From: Streptomycetaceae bacterium
GTDB taxonomy: Bacteria > Actinomycetota > Actinomycetes > Nanopelagicales > Nanopelagicaceae
Direction of reading: 5' to 3'
DNA: 33,463 nt
Assembly (NCBI GenBank): GCA_007279945.1
Contig: QYPG01000022.1
Coordinates: forward strand, 1-33,463
In this document: piece by piece, positions 26,475 to 33,463 of the stretch
Numbering within the stretch: position 1 is the first letter of the stretch
Layout of the letters: the number at the start of each line of letters is the position of its first letter
The notes under the pieces: model-generated
The model's input: only the letters and a program-made list of their open reading frames with translations
Database searches by the model: none
Told to the model about the DNA's origin: nothing
Position numbers and translations under genes: made by a program

Positions 26475-26651
26475 ATGGGTCGCGGCCGAGCAAAAGCAAA
26501 GCAAACCAAAGTTGCGCGGGATTTGAAGTACAACGCACAAGACATGGATCTTGATCGCCTCACTAAAGAACTACATGGCGAAGTTGATCCCTCGAAAAAT
26601 AGAGATGATGACGATCCCTTCGCTGAGGGCAATTACATCCCACGTGCGTGA
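26475..26651 (+). CDS. DUF3073 family small protein
   Basis: 58 residues: starts MGRGRAKAKQTKVARDLKY, acidic second half with DDDDPFAEG. This matches the actinobacterial DUF3073 family, commonly found after purM. AAGGAGG, a full Shine-Dalgarno sequence, lies seven bases before the ATG. The basic N-terminus suggests RNA or ribosome contact (inference only). The stop overlaps the next gene's GTG. Confidence 0.88.
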   Translation: MGRGRAKAKQTKVARDLKYNAQDMDLDRLTKELHGEVDPSKNRDDDDPFAEGNYIPRA

Positions 26652-27463
26652 GACCAACTCCGTACGTCGCTTCACTTCGTATCTACGAGCCGCTTTCAGC
26701 ATTTGAACCTGCCGATCGTTTACGTTGGCAAGGCATTGATATCACCGATGAAAGTATTCTTCGCGAAGAAGAGTTAGCTCTTCTTCGAGTTGTTGTTCCT
26801 GAACCTCCAGTTGGTCGCCCCGATGGAGTTCATATTCTTGAAGTTGATGGCGAGAGATATGTCAGCCCATGGTCAACTGCAACTAGATGTTGGGCAGCCT
26901 TAGATAACTTTAAAGATTCATTACCTAGCACCGTCGTTCCATTTTTTCTTACTCCATCGATGGAAGATGTAATAACTGCGGGTGTAGATTTATTAGAAGA
27001 CAAAGTTCCACATATTCTTAATGAAACGTGGATTATTCCACCTCGTTGGTTTTTACTTTTCGTACCTGAGGAACGATATAGAGGAGAAGATGCTCACGGT
27101 TTAATCACACACTGCCGAACAACAATTTCACTCGCAAAGAATCGGGCTCAATCGGCTCATGAAACCGTCGTAGCCGCTTTTGGTGAGGGACCAGTAGAGC
27201 AAGATCTTGAAAATTTGCTTGCGTGGCTTGAAATGTTTCATCCAAAATCCTATGTCGAACTAGATTACGGCGGATTAGCTAACTATCTTGATAAATCTCT
27301 TCGCGATAATGGCCATAAAGGTTTAGAAGACGACACTTCTATTGAAGATGTTTTGCACTCCATAGTTGGCCTTGCAGCTGCCGATGGAATGCTGGCGGGT
27401 CAAGGATATGAACGACTTATGTCGCGTTGGCGCAATGTACAGGGCCTTGAATCAGCCAATTAA
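26648..27463 (+). CDS. Conserved-looking hypothetical protein
   Basis: 271 residues, GTG start within the DUF3073 stop. Unrecognised. No signal peptide or membrane helix. Begins RPTPYVASLRIYEPLSAFEPADRL, has a middle part with TRCWAALDNFKDSLPSTVVPFFL and ETWIIPPRWFLLF, and an acidic C-terminal third (LENLLAWLEMFHPKSYVELDYGGL onward). It may correspond to the unknown protein near bldC in other actinobacteria, which I cannot check. The coupling suggests co-expression with DUF3073. Confidence 0.8.
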   Translation: MRPTPYVASLRIYEPLSAFEPADRLRWQGIDITDESILREEELALLRVVVPEPPVGRPDGVHILEVDGERYVSPWSTATRCWAALDNFKDSLPSTVVPFFLTPSMEDVITAGVDLLEDKVPHILNETWIIPPRWFLLFVPEERYRGEDAHGLITHCRTTISLAKNRAQSAHETVVAAFGEGPVEQDLENLLAWLEMFHPKSYVELDYGGLANYLDKSLRDNGHKGLEDDTSIEDVLHSIVGLAAADGMLAGQGYERLMSRWRNVQGLESAN

Positions 27464-27477
27464 CTCTTCGAAAGATA

Positions 27478-27506
27478 TTGCTTTGCCCACTTTTACTCGC
27501 AATACT
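27478..27506 (+). promoter_or_regulatory. Possible bldC promoter
   Basis: TTGCTT (27478-27483), a 17-bp spacer and AATACT (27501-27506) form a moderate sigma-70-like promoter in the 73-base gap before bldC. AAGGGGAG before the start codon is the ribosome-binding site. Weak matches, so tentative. Confidence 0.35.
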
Positions 27507-27536
27507 TGCCCACCAGCTTAAAAAGAAGGGGAGAGA

Positions 27537-27734
27537 ATGAGCCGTTTACCTGATGCTGAAGTTCTTCTTACCCCCAAAGAGGTTGCCGCTAGATTTCACG
27601 TAAACCCTAAGACTGTTACACGCTGGGCCAAGGCCGGAAAGTTAACTGCCATTAGAACCTTAGGTGGGCATCGCCGTTATCGCGAGTCAGAAGTCTTAGA
27701 GCGTTTACGTGAGTACAAAGAGAGTACAAATTAA
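27537..27734 (+). CDS. bldC: BldC-like MerR-family regulator
   Basis: 65 residues, only a winged-helix domain. LLTPKEVAARFHVNPKTVTRW (10-30) is the helix-turn-helix, followed by AGKLTAIRTLGGHRRYRESEV, almost the sequence of Streptomyces BldC. BldC binds DNA head to tail without an effector domain and delays development in Streptomyces. In a small planktonic cell its role must differ. Placement after the purine cluster is conserved. Confidence 0.93.
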   Translation: MSRLPDAEVLLTPKEVAARFHVNPKTVTRWAKAGKLTAIRTLGGHRRYRESEVLERLREYKESTN

Positions 27735-27749
27735 AGATAGTATTGGCCC

Positions 27750-27944
27750 ATGGCCGATGACAAGAAACCCGCAGATGATGCTCGCGCAAAGTTTTTAGAA
27801 GCGCTAGAAAAAAAGAAGCATAAAAACTCATCGCTTCCTGGAAGTGGCAACTCATCTGGACCTAAGGTCGGCGGGGCGCAAGCGGGCGGGGCACCAGCTC
27901 CACGTTTTCAACGCAAGTCAGGTCCTTCAGGCTCTGCTGGCTAA
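27750..27944 (+). CDS. DUF5302 family small protein
   Basis: 64 residues: MADDKKPADDARAKFLEALEKK, then a glycine-rich, low-complexity middle and a basic end (RFQRKSG). The plan of charged helix, Gly-rich linker and QRKSG tail matches the actinobacterial DUF5302 family. Probably disordered in part. It lies 15 bases after bldC and is convergent with the oligopeptidase gene six bases away. Function unknown. Confidence 0.8.
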   Translation: MADDKKPADDARAKFLEALEKKKHKNSSLPGSGNSSGPKVGGAQAGGAPAPRFQRKSGPSGSAG

Positions 27945-27950
27945 TAAGTT

Positions 27951-29990
27951 TTACAACAAACCGCGACGCTTCAACAACGGCTCGATCTTTGAATCGCGTC
28001 CTCTAAAGTTTCTAAACATCTGCATCGAATCAATAGAACCGCCGCGACCTAACAACGTATCTCTAAAGTGATCGCCATTTTTGCGTTGTAAGCCACCGTT
28101 TTCTTTGAACCAATCAACAGTGTCGGCATCTAGAACTTCTGACCAGATGTATCCGTAATAACCAGCTGAATAGCCACCATCGAAGATGTGTGAGAAGTAA
28201 GTAGAACGATATCTTGTTGGCACGGGTGCAAAATTAAGGCCGTAATCAGCCAGCGCTTTAGCTTCAAAAGCTTCTACATCAGTTACACCGGCAGCCTCTT
28301 CACTAGTTAATGAGTGCCACGCTAAATCCAGAACCGCTGCAGCTAAGTAACTAGTAGTGGCAAAGCCCTCATTAAATGTTGATGCGGCGTTCAAACTATC
28401 TACCCACTCTTGTTGCATAACTTCACCTGTCTCATAGTGGCGTGCGTAGTTATTGAGAACCTCTGGCCACATAATCCACATCTCATTAACTTGTGATGGG
28501 AACTCCACAAAGTCGCGCTGCACTGCGGTACCCGAAACACGTGGATATTTCACTTGCGAGAGCAATCCGTGAAGAGCATGACCAAATTCGTGGAACAACG
28601 TTGTTGTGAAGTCCAAAGTAAGAAGTGCAGGCTGGCCTGCGGGGGGCTTAGGAATATTGAGGTTATTCACCACGACTGGAAGTTGGTTGAGCAAGAAATT
28701 CTGCTTAACTAATGAGTTCATCCATGCTCCACCACGCTTTGAATCACGTGTAAAAAAGTCACCAATAAATAGACCAAGGGGGCTTCCATCTTCGTTACTG
28801 ACTTCAAAAGCGCGGGCCTCTGGATGGTAAGTAAGTAAATCTGGGCGCTCCTTAAAAGTTATGCCAAAGAGTTTGTTAGCGGCAAAAAAGACGCCATCAT
28901 GGAGAACTCGCTCTAGCTCAAAGTACGGCTGCATTTTTGCCGTATCGATACTGTATTTTTCTAAGCGAACTTTTTCGGTATAGAAACCCCAGTCCCAACT
29001 TTCAATATCACTGCCAGCTGATTTCCTTAGATCTTGCGCCTCTAACTGTGCATTCTTAACGGCCGCAGGGGCAATCTTCTTAAGCATGGCGTGAATATTC
29101 CTTGGATTCTGGGCTGTTTGTACCGCAGTAATGTGCTCGGCATGTGAATTTACGCCAAATAACTGGGCACGCTCTGCGCGTAACTTAACCATTTCAAGAA
29201 GTATCTTCTTATTGTCATTGGCGTTGTTTTGATTACCTTTTTGTAAAGAGGCTTGCATAATGCGTTTGCGTAAATCTCGGTTAGTGAGTGAATCTAGAAG
29301 GGGATTACCAGTGAAGTTAACTTGGGCAAGTAGCCACTTTCCAGAGAATCCTCGCTCACTCGCCGCTGTAGCTGCAGCAGTAATTTGATTCTGCGTTAAT
29401 CCATCTAACTCTTCGGCAGAATCTACAACTATGGCCAAATCATTTGTATCGGCAAGTAAGTTTTTAGAGAACTGTGTTGAGAGTTTAGATAGTTGGCCGT
29501 TTAGTTCAGTCAATCGAGCACGTTGTGCATCACTTAAATGCGCACCAGCCTGAATTAAATCTTTATAATACTTCTCGAGCAACCAAGAATCTTCACTGCT
29601 TAAGTTCAAAGATTCTCGGTTATCAAAGAGCCCCTTGATACGGGCAAAGAATTCTGGATTCAGCATGATTGCATCGTGATGGGCTGAAAGCTTAGGAGCA
29701 ATCTCTCCTCGCATGGCCTCCAGAGCATCATTTGTATCACTTGAGGTTTTATTAAAGAAGACCAAAGAAACTCGCTCAAGAATCTTGCCACTTCGCTCTA
29801 GCGCAACGATTGTGTTCTCAAAGGTTGCAACCCCTGGTGCATTAAGGATCCCTTGAACTTCAGCTAACTGTTGCTGCATTCCGGCCTCAAAAGCAGGAAG
29901 GTAGTGCTCCTCTTTAATTAAAGAAAAGGACGGCAACTCAAAAGTAAGCGTGCTTGGATCTGCGAATGGATTAGCGTCAAGGTTTGTCAT
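27951..29990 (-). CDS. M3 family oligopeptidase / peptidyl-dipeptidase
   Basis: 679 residues. Zinc motif HEFGH (467-471) with the third ligand Glu496 in FVEFPSQ, 25 residues on, as in M3 peptidases. PRVSGTAVQRDFVE and YSAGYYGYIWSEVL near the end are typical of Dcp/PrlC proteins. No signal peptide, so it degrades peptides in the cytosol. The full length and the late GYY(S/A)GYY region favour Dcp or oligopeptidase A over thimet-type enzymes; the exact activity cannot be told. Followed, upstream on the same strand, by the helicase gene. Confidence 0.93.
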   Translation of the reverse strand: MTNLDANPFADPSTLTFELPSFSLIKEEHYLPAFEAGMQQQLAEVQGILNAPGVATFENTIVALERSGKILERVSLVFFNKTSSDTNDALEAMRGEIAPKLSAHHDAIMLNPEFFARIKGLFDNRESLNLSSEDSWLLEKYYKDLIQAGAHLSDAQRARLTELNGQLSKLSTQFSKNLLADTNDLAIVVDSAEELDGLTQNQITAAATAASERGFSGKWLLAQVNFTGNPLLDSLTNRDLRKRIMQASLQKGNQNNANDNKKILLEMVKLRAERAQLFGVNSHAEHITAVQTAQNPRNIHAMLKKIAPAAVKNAQLEAQDLRKSAGSDIESWDWGFYTEKVRLEKYSIDTAKMQPYFELERVLHDGVFFAANKLFGITFKERPDLLTYHPEARAFEVSNEDGSPLGLFIGDFFTRDSKRGGAWMNSLVKQNFLLNQLPVVVNNLNIPKPPAGQPALLTLDFTTTLFHEFGHALHGLLSQVKYPRVSGTAVQRDFVEFPSQVNEMWIMWPEVLNNYARHYETGEVMQQEWVDSLNAASTFNEGFATTSYLAAAVLDLAWHSLTSEEAAGVTDVEAFEAKALADYGLNFAPVPTRYRSTYFSHIFDGGYSAGYYGYIWSEVLDADTVDWFKENGGLQRKNGDHFRDTLLGRGGSIDSMQMFRNFRGRDSKIEPLLKRRGLL

Positions 29991-30014
29991 GACGCCAAGC
30001 CTATCGATTTGTAA

Positions 30015-32126
30015 TTAGTGAGGGCGGCGGCGACGCTGACTTGAGTTAGGACGCGGGCGCTTATTGCCACCACTGCGTACCGACTTTTCAACGATTGGCA
30101 CGATGTATGGAACACCTGATGGCTCCTGCGCGCCAGTAATCTTCATAAGTTCAGTGCTCAATGGAGTTACACCTACAAACTTTGGAGTTACTCCTGCGCG
30201 AGATGTTAAACCACCGATGGATTTTTGCTGCTTGGTCGTTGCGATTGTTACAACAGTTCCGGCCTCACCTGCACGTGCAGTACGACCTGCGCGGTGAAGA
30301 TAATCCTTGTGATCTGTTGGAGCATCAACATGTACAACTAATGAGATTCCATCAACGTGAATACCACGTGCAGCGACATCAGTTGCAACTAGAGCAGCAT
30401 TTACCGACTCCTTGAAAAGTGCAAGAGTACGAGTACGAACAGCCTGCGTTTTTCCACCGTGAAGTGCGCCTACTGCAACACCAGCATATGCCAGTTTGTC
30501 AGCTAAGCGATCCGCGCCTCGTTGTGTTTTAACGAACATGATTGTCTTACCGTTACGCGCAGCGATTTGATTAGTGATGTCATCTTTATCGCCCGGGTTC
30601 ATTACAAGTACGAAGTGCTCCATAGTTGAAACAGAGGCACGGTCGTTTTGTAGTGAGTGGGTCTTAGGATTCTTTAAGTACTGGCGAACCAATGAATCAA
30701 CGCCACGATCAAGCGTTGCCGAGAACAACATACGCTGTCCATCTAACTTGGCTTGATCTAAAATCTCTTTAACAACAGGCAAGAAGCCCATGTCAGCCAT
30801 TTGATCGGCTTCATCAAGGACAGTTATCTCTAACTGATCTAACTGAACTTCACCCTTATTAAGTAGATCGATCAAGCGACCAGGTGTTGCAACCAAGATT
30901 GCAGTTCCACGGCGCATCGCAGTGATCTGCTTTGCATAGGACATTCCACCTGCAACGACAACTGATTCATGACCAATTGAACGTGCGAGTGGCATTAAAA
31001 CCTCATCGATTTGCTGTGCAAGTTCGCGTGTAGGCGTAAGTACTAGCGCCAATGGCTTATGTGGCTTAGCCACCTTGCCATTGAGGTTGTTTAGCAGAGC
31101 TAAACCAAAGGCAAGTGTCTTACCTGAACCAGTTTGTCCGCGACCCAAGATATCAAAGCCAGCGAGTGCATCTGGCAACGTAGCAATTTGAATTGGGAAT
31201 GGATGCATAATTCCCTGCTTAGAAAGGGCATTCACTAGCGGTGCTACAACCCCAAGATCACTAAACGTTGTTGTGATTTCAGTAAGAGGAGTCGCATCAA
31301 TCAAGTTAGCGTCAGCTAAATTTGTTGAGATGTAATTATCATCTGCGCCGAAGTCCACGGCTGCATTGGTGTGAGTCTTTGACGAGTGCTTGAAATCATC
31401 ACGGGCATATGCCGGTGAATCATTGCGACGGTCACGAACGGGCCGTGTTGCACGAAAATTAGCTGCACGAGTATCAGGTGCTTCGCTGCGCTTCTTAGGG
31501 CGGGTTGGATCGAACTTTTCAACTTTACGCGGAACAAAGTTTGGACGACCATCATCGGTACGAGAAACTTTCGCTACGGCAGCATCACGACGATTTGTTG
31601 GACGAGTATCTGATTTTTTGTAATCAGTTTTCTTGAAATCTTTCTTTTCGTACTCAGGCTTTTTATTTTCAGGCTTGACGTACTCTTTTTTCTTGTACTC
31701 AGTCTTTTTAAAATCTGGCTTCTTTTCGATTGGACGCTTAGTGCGCTCTTCGCGAGCAGCCACAAACTTCTTTGCGCGACTCTCAGGCTTTTGTGAATAT
31801 TCAATGCGTGCCTTGCGCTCTTCTGGAGCCTCAATTGGGCGTGGCTTTGACGCTGTTTTTTCTTGGAAGCGCTTTGCACGCAACTTCGAACGATCAGTTA
31901 AACGAACCTCTTTTTTAGAGACCGTTGTTGGATCGGCATCTGAGTAGCGACGTGAAGTCGTAGGTTTTGCCGCCGCTCCCTTACGCGCATTCTTTTCAGC
32001 GGTTGTGTGGCGAGCTTTAGGATCAGCGGCTTTAAATGCAGCTGCCTTCTTTGTTCGCTTTGGCTTACCGACAGATGCGGCGCGACGGGCTTTTCCGGGC
32101 GCGGGAGTACGTGGTTGTAGAGACAT
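30015..32126 (-). CDS. DEAD-box RNA helicase with long basic N-terminal tail
   Basis: 703 residues from ATG 32126; a TTG nine codons upstream is not favoured. The core starts near residue 289: Q-motif region with FPIQ, GQTGSGKT (330-337), PTRELAQQ, DEAD (438-441), SAT (469-471) and HRAGRTARAG (611-620). About 280 residues ahead of it are Lys/Arg/Ala-rich and probably disordered, with a pentapeptide repeat tract. The C-terminus is also basic (RPRPNSSQRRRRPH). It likely remodels structured RNA in ribosome assembly or mRNA decay. No ribosome-binding site is seen. Confidence 0.94.
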   Translation of the reverse strand: MSLQPRTPAPGKARRAASVGKPKRTKKAAAFKAADPKARHTTAEKNARKGAAAKPTTSRRYSDADPTTVSKKEVRLTDRSKLRAKRFQEKTASKPRPIEAPEERKARIEYSQKPESRAKKFVAAREERTKRPIEKKPDFKKTEYKKKEYVKPENKKPEYEKKDFKKTDYKKSDTRPTNRRDAAVAKVSRTDDGRPNFVPRKVEKFDPTRPKKRSEAPDTRAANFRATRPVRDRRNDSPAYARDDFKHSSKTHTNAAVDFGADDNYISTNLADANLIDATPLTEITTTFSDLGVVAPLVNALSKQGIMHPFPIQIATLPDALAGFDILGRGQTGSGKTLAFGLALLNNLNGKVAKPHKPLALVLTPTRELAQQIDEVLMPLARSIGHESVVVAGGMSYAKQITAMRRGTAILVATPGRLIDLLNKGEVQLDQLEITVLDEADQMADMGFLPVVKEILDQAKLDGQRMLFSATLDRGVDSLVRQYLKNPKTHSLQNDRASVSTMEHFVLVMNPGDKDDITNQIAARNGKTIMFVKTQRGADRLADKLAYAGVAVGALHGGKTQAVRTRTLALFKESVNAALVATDVAARGIHVDGISLVVHVDAPTDHKDYLHRAGRTARAGEAGTVVTIATTKQQKSIGGLTSRAGVTPKFVGVTPLSTELMKITGAQEPSGVPYIVPIVEKSVRSGGNKRPRPNSSQRRRRPH
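31605..31724 (-). repeat. Eight charged pentapeptide repeats in the helicase N-terminus
   Basis: Residues 135-174 of the 703-residue protein divide into eight units: KKPDF, KKTEY, KKKEY, VKPEN, KKPEY, EKKDF, KKTDY, KKSDT. The consensus is K-K-x-[DE]-[YF]. The units differ in codons, so this is an older or selected repeat rather than a fresh slippage product. Alternating Lys pairs, acids and aromatics suggest RNA contact or condensate formation (inference). Confidence 0.8.
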
Positions 32127-32286
32127 AGAAATGCATACCAATCGAGACGACAAGCGCGTCTCGGGTGTGACTGGCGCTCATTGGCCGTCAGGGTGGTGAT
32201 AAGACTCGCAAGTAGCGCTGCATGTGCGGCGCTTAGAGGGAAGTTCTTTGATGCGGTTGCATCAACATGGGAAATTCTACCCTGAA

Positions 32287-32607
32287 TTATTGCAACTCTT
32301 TACCACGGGGTTCGTCGGCTAATTTTTCAAGATCGGGGCGTGGAATTTGGGGAATATCCCCTTTAATTAAGCGGCGCCATAAGTAAAAAGATAGGGCGGC
32401 AAAAAATGGCCACTCAAATGTATACACCCATGCGCGCCAATTGCCGCTTTGCGCCCGTCCAAATTCAAACCATCCAGCCCATAAGCAGAATGGAACTACA
32501 ACAAACAACGAGATATTTAGTATGCGTTTTTGCTTATTAGTTACAGGCGGAGTTTCCGAGTTATTCGTGACCCAATCGGGTGCTTCAAACTCTTCACGAT
32601 TAGCCAT
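32287..32607 (-). CDS. Small two-helix membrane protein
   Basis: 106 residues from ATG 32607; an upstream in-frame start would extend further into ctaG. Hydrophilic N-terminus (MANREEFEAPDWVTNN), then two membrane segments, about residues 32-48 (NISLFVVVPFCLWAGWF) and 62-82 (WVYTFEWPFFAALSFYLWRR), and a short charged tail with PQIPRPDLEKL. No family recognised with certainty. Overlap of eight bases with the end of ctaG on the same strand points to coupled expression, so a role near cytochrome oxidase assembly is possible. Confidence 0.78.
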   Translation of the reverse strand: MANREEFEAPDWVTNNSETPPVTNKQKRILNISLFVVVPFCLWAGWFEFGRAQSGNWRAWVYTFEWPFFAALSFYLWRRLIKGDIPQIPRPDLEKLADEPRGKELQ

Positions 32608-33364
32608 TTTCTGCAGCAATCTGGGCATCGATATCTCTTGACTTTTTTTCTTCAGATTTTATCCAGTGGAAAACTGCAAATGACATCCAGACAGTATCGA
32701 TAATCATCGCACCAGCCCACATAAATGAACCACCTTGGCGTTGATCATTGAGCGAATACATATTGTCGTATAACGAACCTGGAGCGGTATAGATAAAGAA
32801 GCCAGTCAATGTTTCTGGCACCATCATTAAGAAAAGCGAGATCACTGCTAACGCTGGTGAAATGCGACGGTTAACTAAGTTGCGGTCTAACAAATTAAAG
32901 TAGAAGAAGTATGGCAGTAGTAAATACAGTGGTACTTCGATAAAAGTATGCGCCCAAGGATTGTCCATAATGAACTTATGAGGCACCGGTAAGTGCACAC
33001 CAATCATTAAGGCGGCATAAGTAAGCCAACTAAACATGGGATTTGTAGCTGCTTTAAAGTATCTATTGTTGGGATGAAATGAGCTAGGAGCCCCAAGAAC
33101 TAATAACGGCCCAGTAATCATCATTAAAGTGATGTGTTGAACCATGTGTAAAGAGAAATAATCCATTGCACGAGCGCCAATTGGCGTAATGATGACAGCG
33201 AGAGCGCTGAGAATCCCTGTATAAAAGAATGCCTGTTGGCGTCTAGTGATTAAGGCTTTGGGTAGGCGCGCATACAAGTAGGTGAGTAATAAAATCGGCA
33301 GAAGAATCTCTGGGGCTAACTGCCACGAGCCCCAGATCGCAATGTTGTGATGATTCATCTCCAT
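32600..33364 (-). CDS. Cytochrome c oxidase assembly protein, caa3 CtaG type
   Basis: 254 residues with six or more membrane segments. ARAMDYFSLHMVQHITLMM (with histidines at conserved membrane positions), GPLLVLGAPSSF, and the late MVPETLTGFFIY and LNDQRQGGSFMWAGAMI segments fit the caa3_CtaG family. It helps build the copper centre of terminal oxidase. The start is ATG 33364 or, two codons later, 33358. TAATCT lies nine bases before the ATG, and no Shine-Dalgarno sequence is visible. Transcribed with the small membrane protein gene. Confidence 0.9.
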   Translation of the reverse strand: MEMNHHNIAIWGSWQLAPEILLPILLLTYLYARLPKALITRRQQAFFYTGILSALAVIITPIGARAMDYFSLHMVQHITLMMITGPLLVLGAPSSFHPNNRYFKAATNPMFSWLTYAALMIGVHLPVPHKFIMDNPWAHTFIEVPLYLLLPYFFYFNLLDRNLVNRRISPALAVISLFLMMVPETLTGFFIYTAPGSLYDNMYSLNDQRQGGSFMWAGAMIIDTVWMSFAVFHWIKSEEKKSRDIDAQIAAENG

Positions 33365-33435
33365 AGGTGCTGAAGATTAGCCCTCGCATACTGCCCCGTA
33401 CTAGTGAAAATCGCCGCCGCATATCCTTTCTATTT

Positions 33436-33463
33436 ATGGCGCTTAGGTCTACCCTGCTAGGAA
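33436..33463 (+). CDS. Possible 5' end of a divergent gene, cut by the window
   Basis: ATG at 33436 opens nine codons (MALRSTLLG) to the edge without a stop. TATCCT lies eight bases before it, compatible with a leaderless start, and the position divergent from ctaG is natural for a gene. Too little is visible to name it, and it may not be a gene. Confidence 0.25.

Overview
The window looks like a compact chromosome segment from a low-GC actinobacterium, most plausibly a freshwater acI-type (Nanopelagicales) lineage. The family and order are inferences. They rest on a GlxR-type Crp next to nth, a BldC-type regulator, the small actinobacterial families DUF3073 and DUF5302, a DUF4177-like gene before ridA, a carrier-like gene between purL and purF, and a caa3-type CtaG. 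Genes are densely packed, with many 4-base ATGA/GTGA stop-start overlaps. Several genes lack a Shine-Dalgarno sequence but have a TANNNT box 6-8 bases before the start codon, which suggests leaderless mRNAs.

Left arm (1-4268, all on the minus strand). This is a visibly AT-richer accessory island between tRNA-Ser genes. In the direction of transcription it reads: tRNA-Ser(GGA); secreted protein C and cytosolic protein C; tRNA-Ser(CGA) copy 2; a 39-bp direct repeat containing the end of a tRNA; secreted B and cytosolic B; an alpha/beta hydrolase; secreted A and cytosolic A; tRNA-Ser(CGA) copy 1, which is identical to copy 2. The three secreted proteins share four cysteines and a Y-x-G-x-A-Y motif. 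The three cytosolic partners share a C-terminal F-A-[QK]-[ST]-[DE] motif. This three-copy, two-gene module linked to tRNA-Ser genes is the best candidate here for an undescribed system. No integrase is visible.

Housekeeping block (4300-12229). It holds the SRP RNA, dnaX and recR; lysC and asd for the aspartate pathway; YqeY, a DUF4177-like protein and RidA; then Crp (minus strand) divergent from nth and a TlpA-like lipoprotein. dnaX carries a possible -1 frameshift site and lysC an internal start for its beta subunit.

Carbon and purine block (12226-27944). acs (minus strand) is convergent with tlpA. Upstream of acs and divergent from it is an unannotated 35-codon gene with its own strong terminator. 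Then come class II aldolase and a long purine cluster: purA, purD, purB, purC, purS, purQ, purL, a carrier-like gene, purF and purM. These cover amidotransferase entry, GAR formation, FGAM synthesis, AIR formation, SAICAR formation, and the lyase and AMP-branch steps. purN, purE/K and purH are not in the window. The block ends with DUF3073, an unrecognised protein, bldC and DUF5302.

Right arm (27951-33463, mainly minus strand). It holds an M3 oligopeptidase, a DEAD-box RNA helicase with a long basic disordered N-terminus and pentapeptide repeats, a two-helix membrane protein, and CtaG for cytochrome oxidase assembly. A plus-strand reading frame may begin at the right edge.
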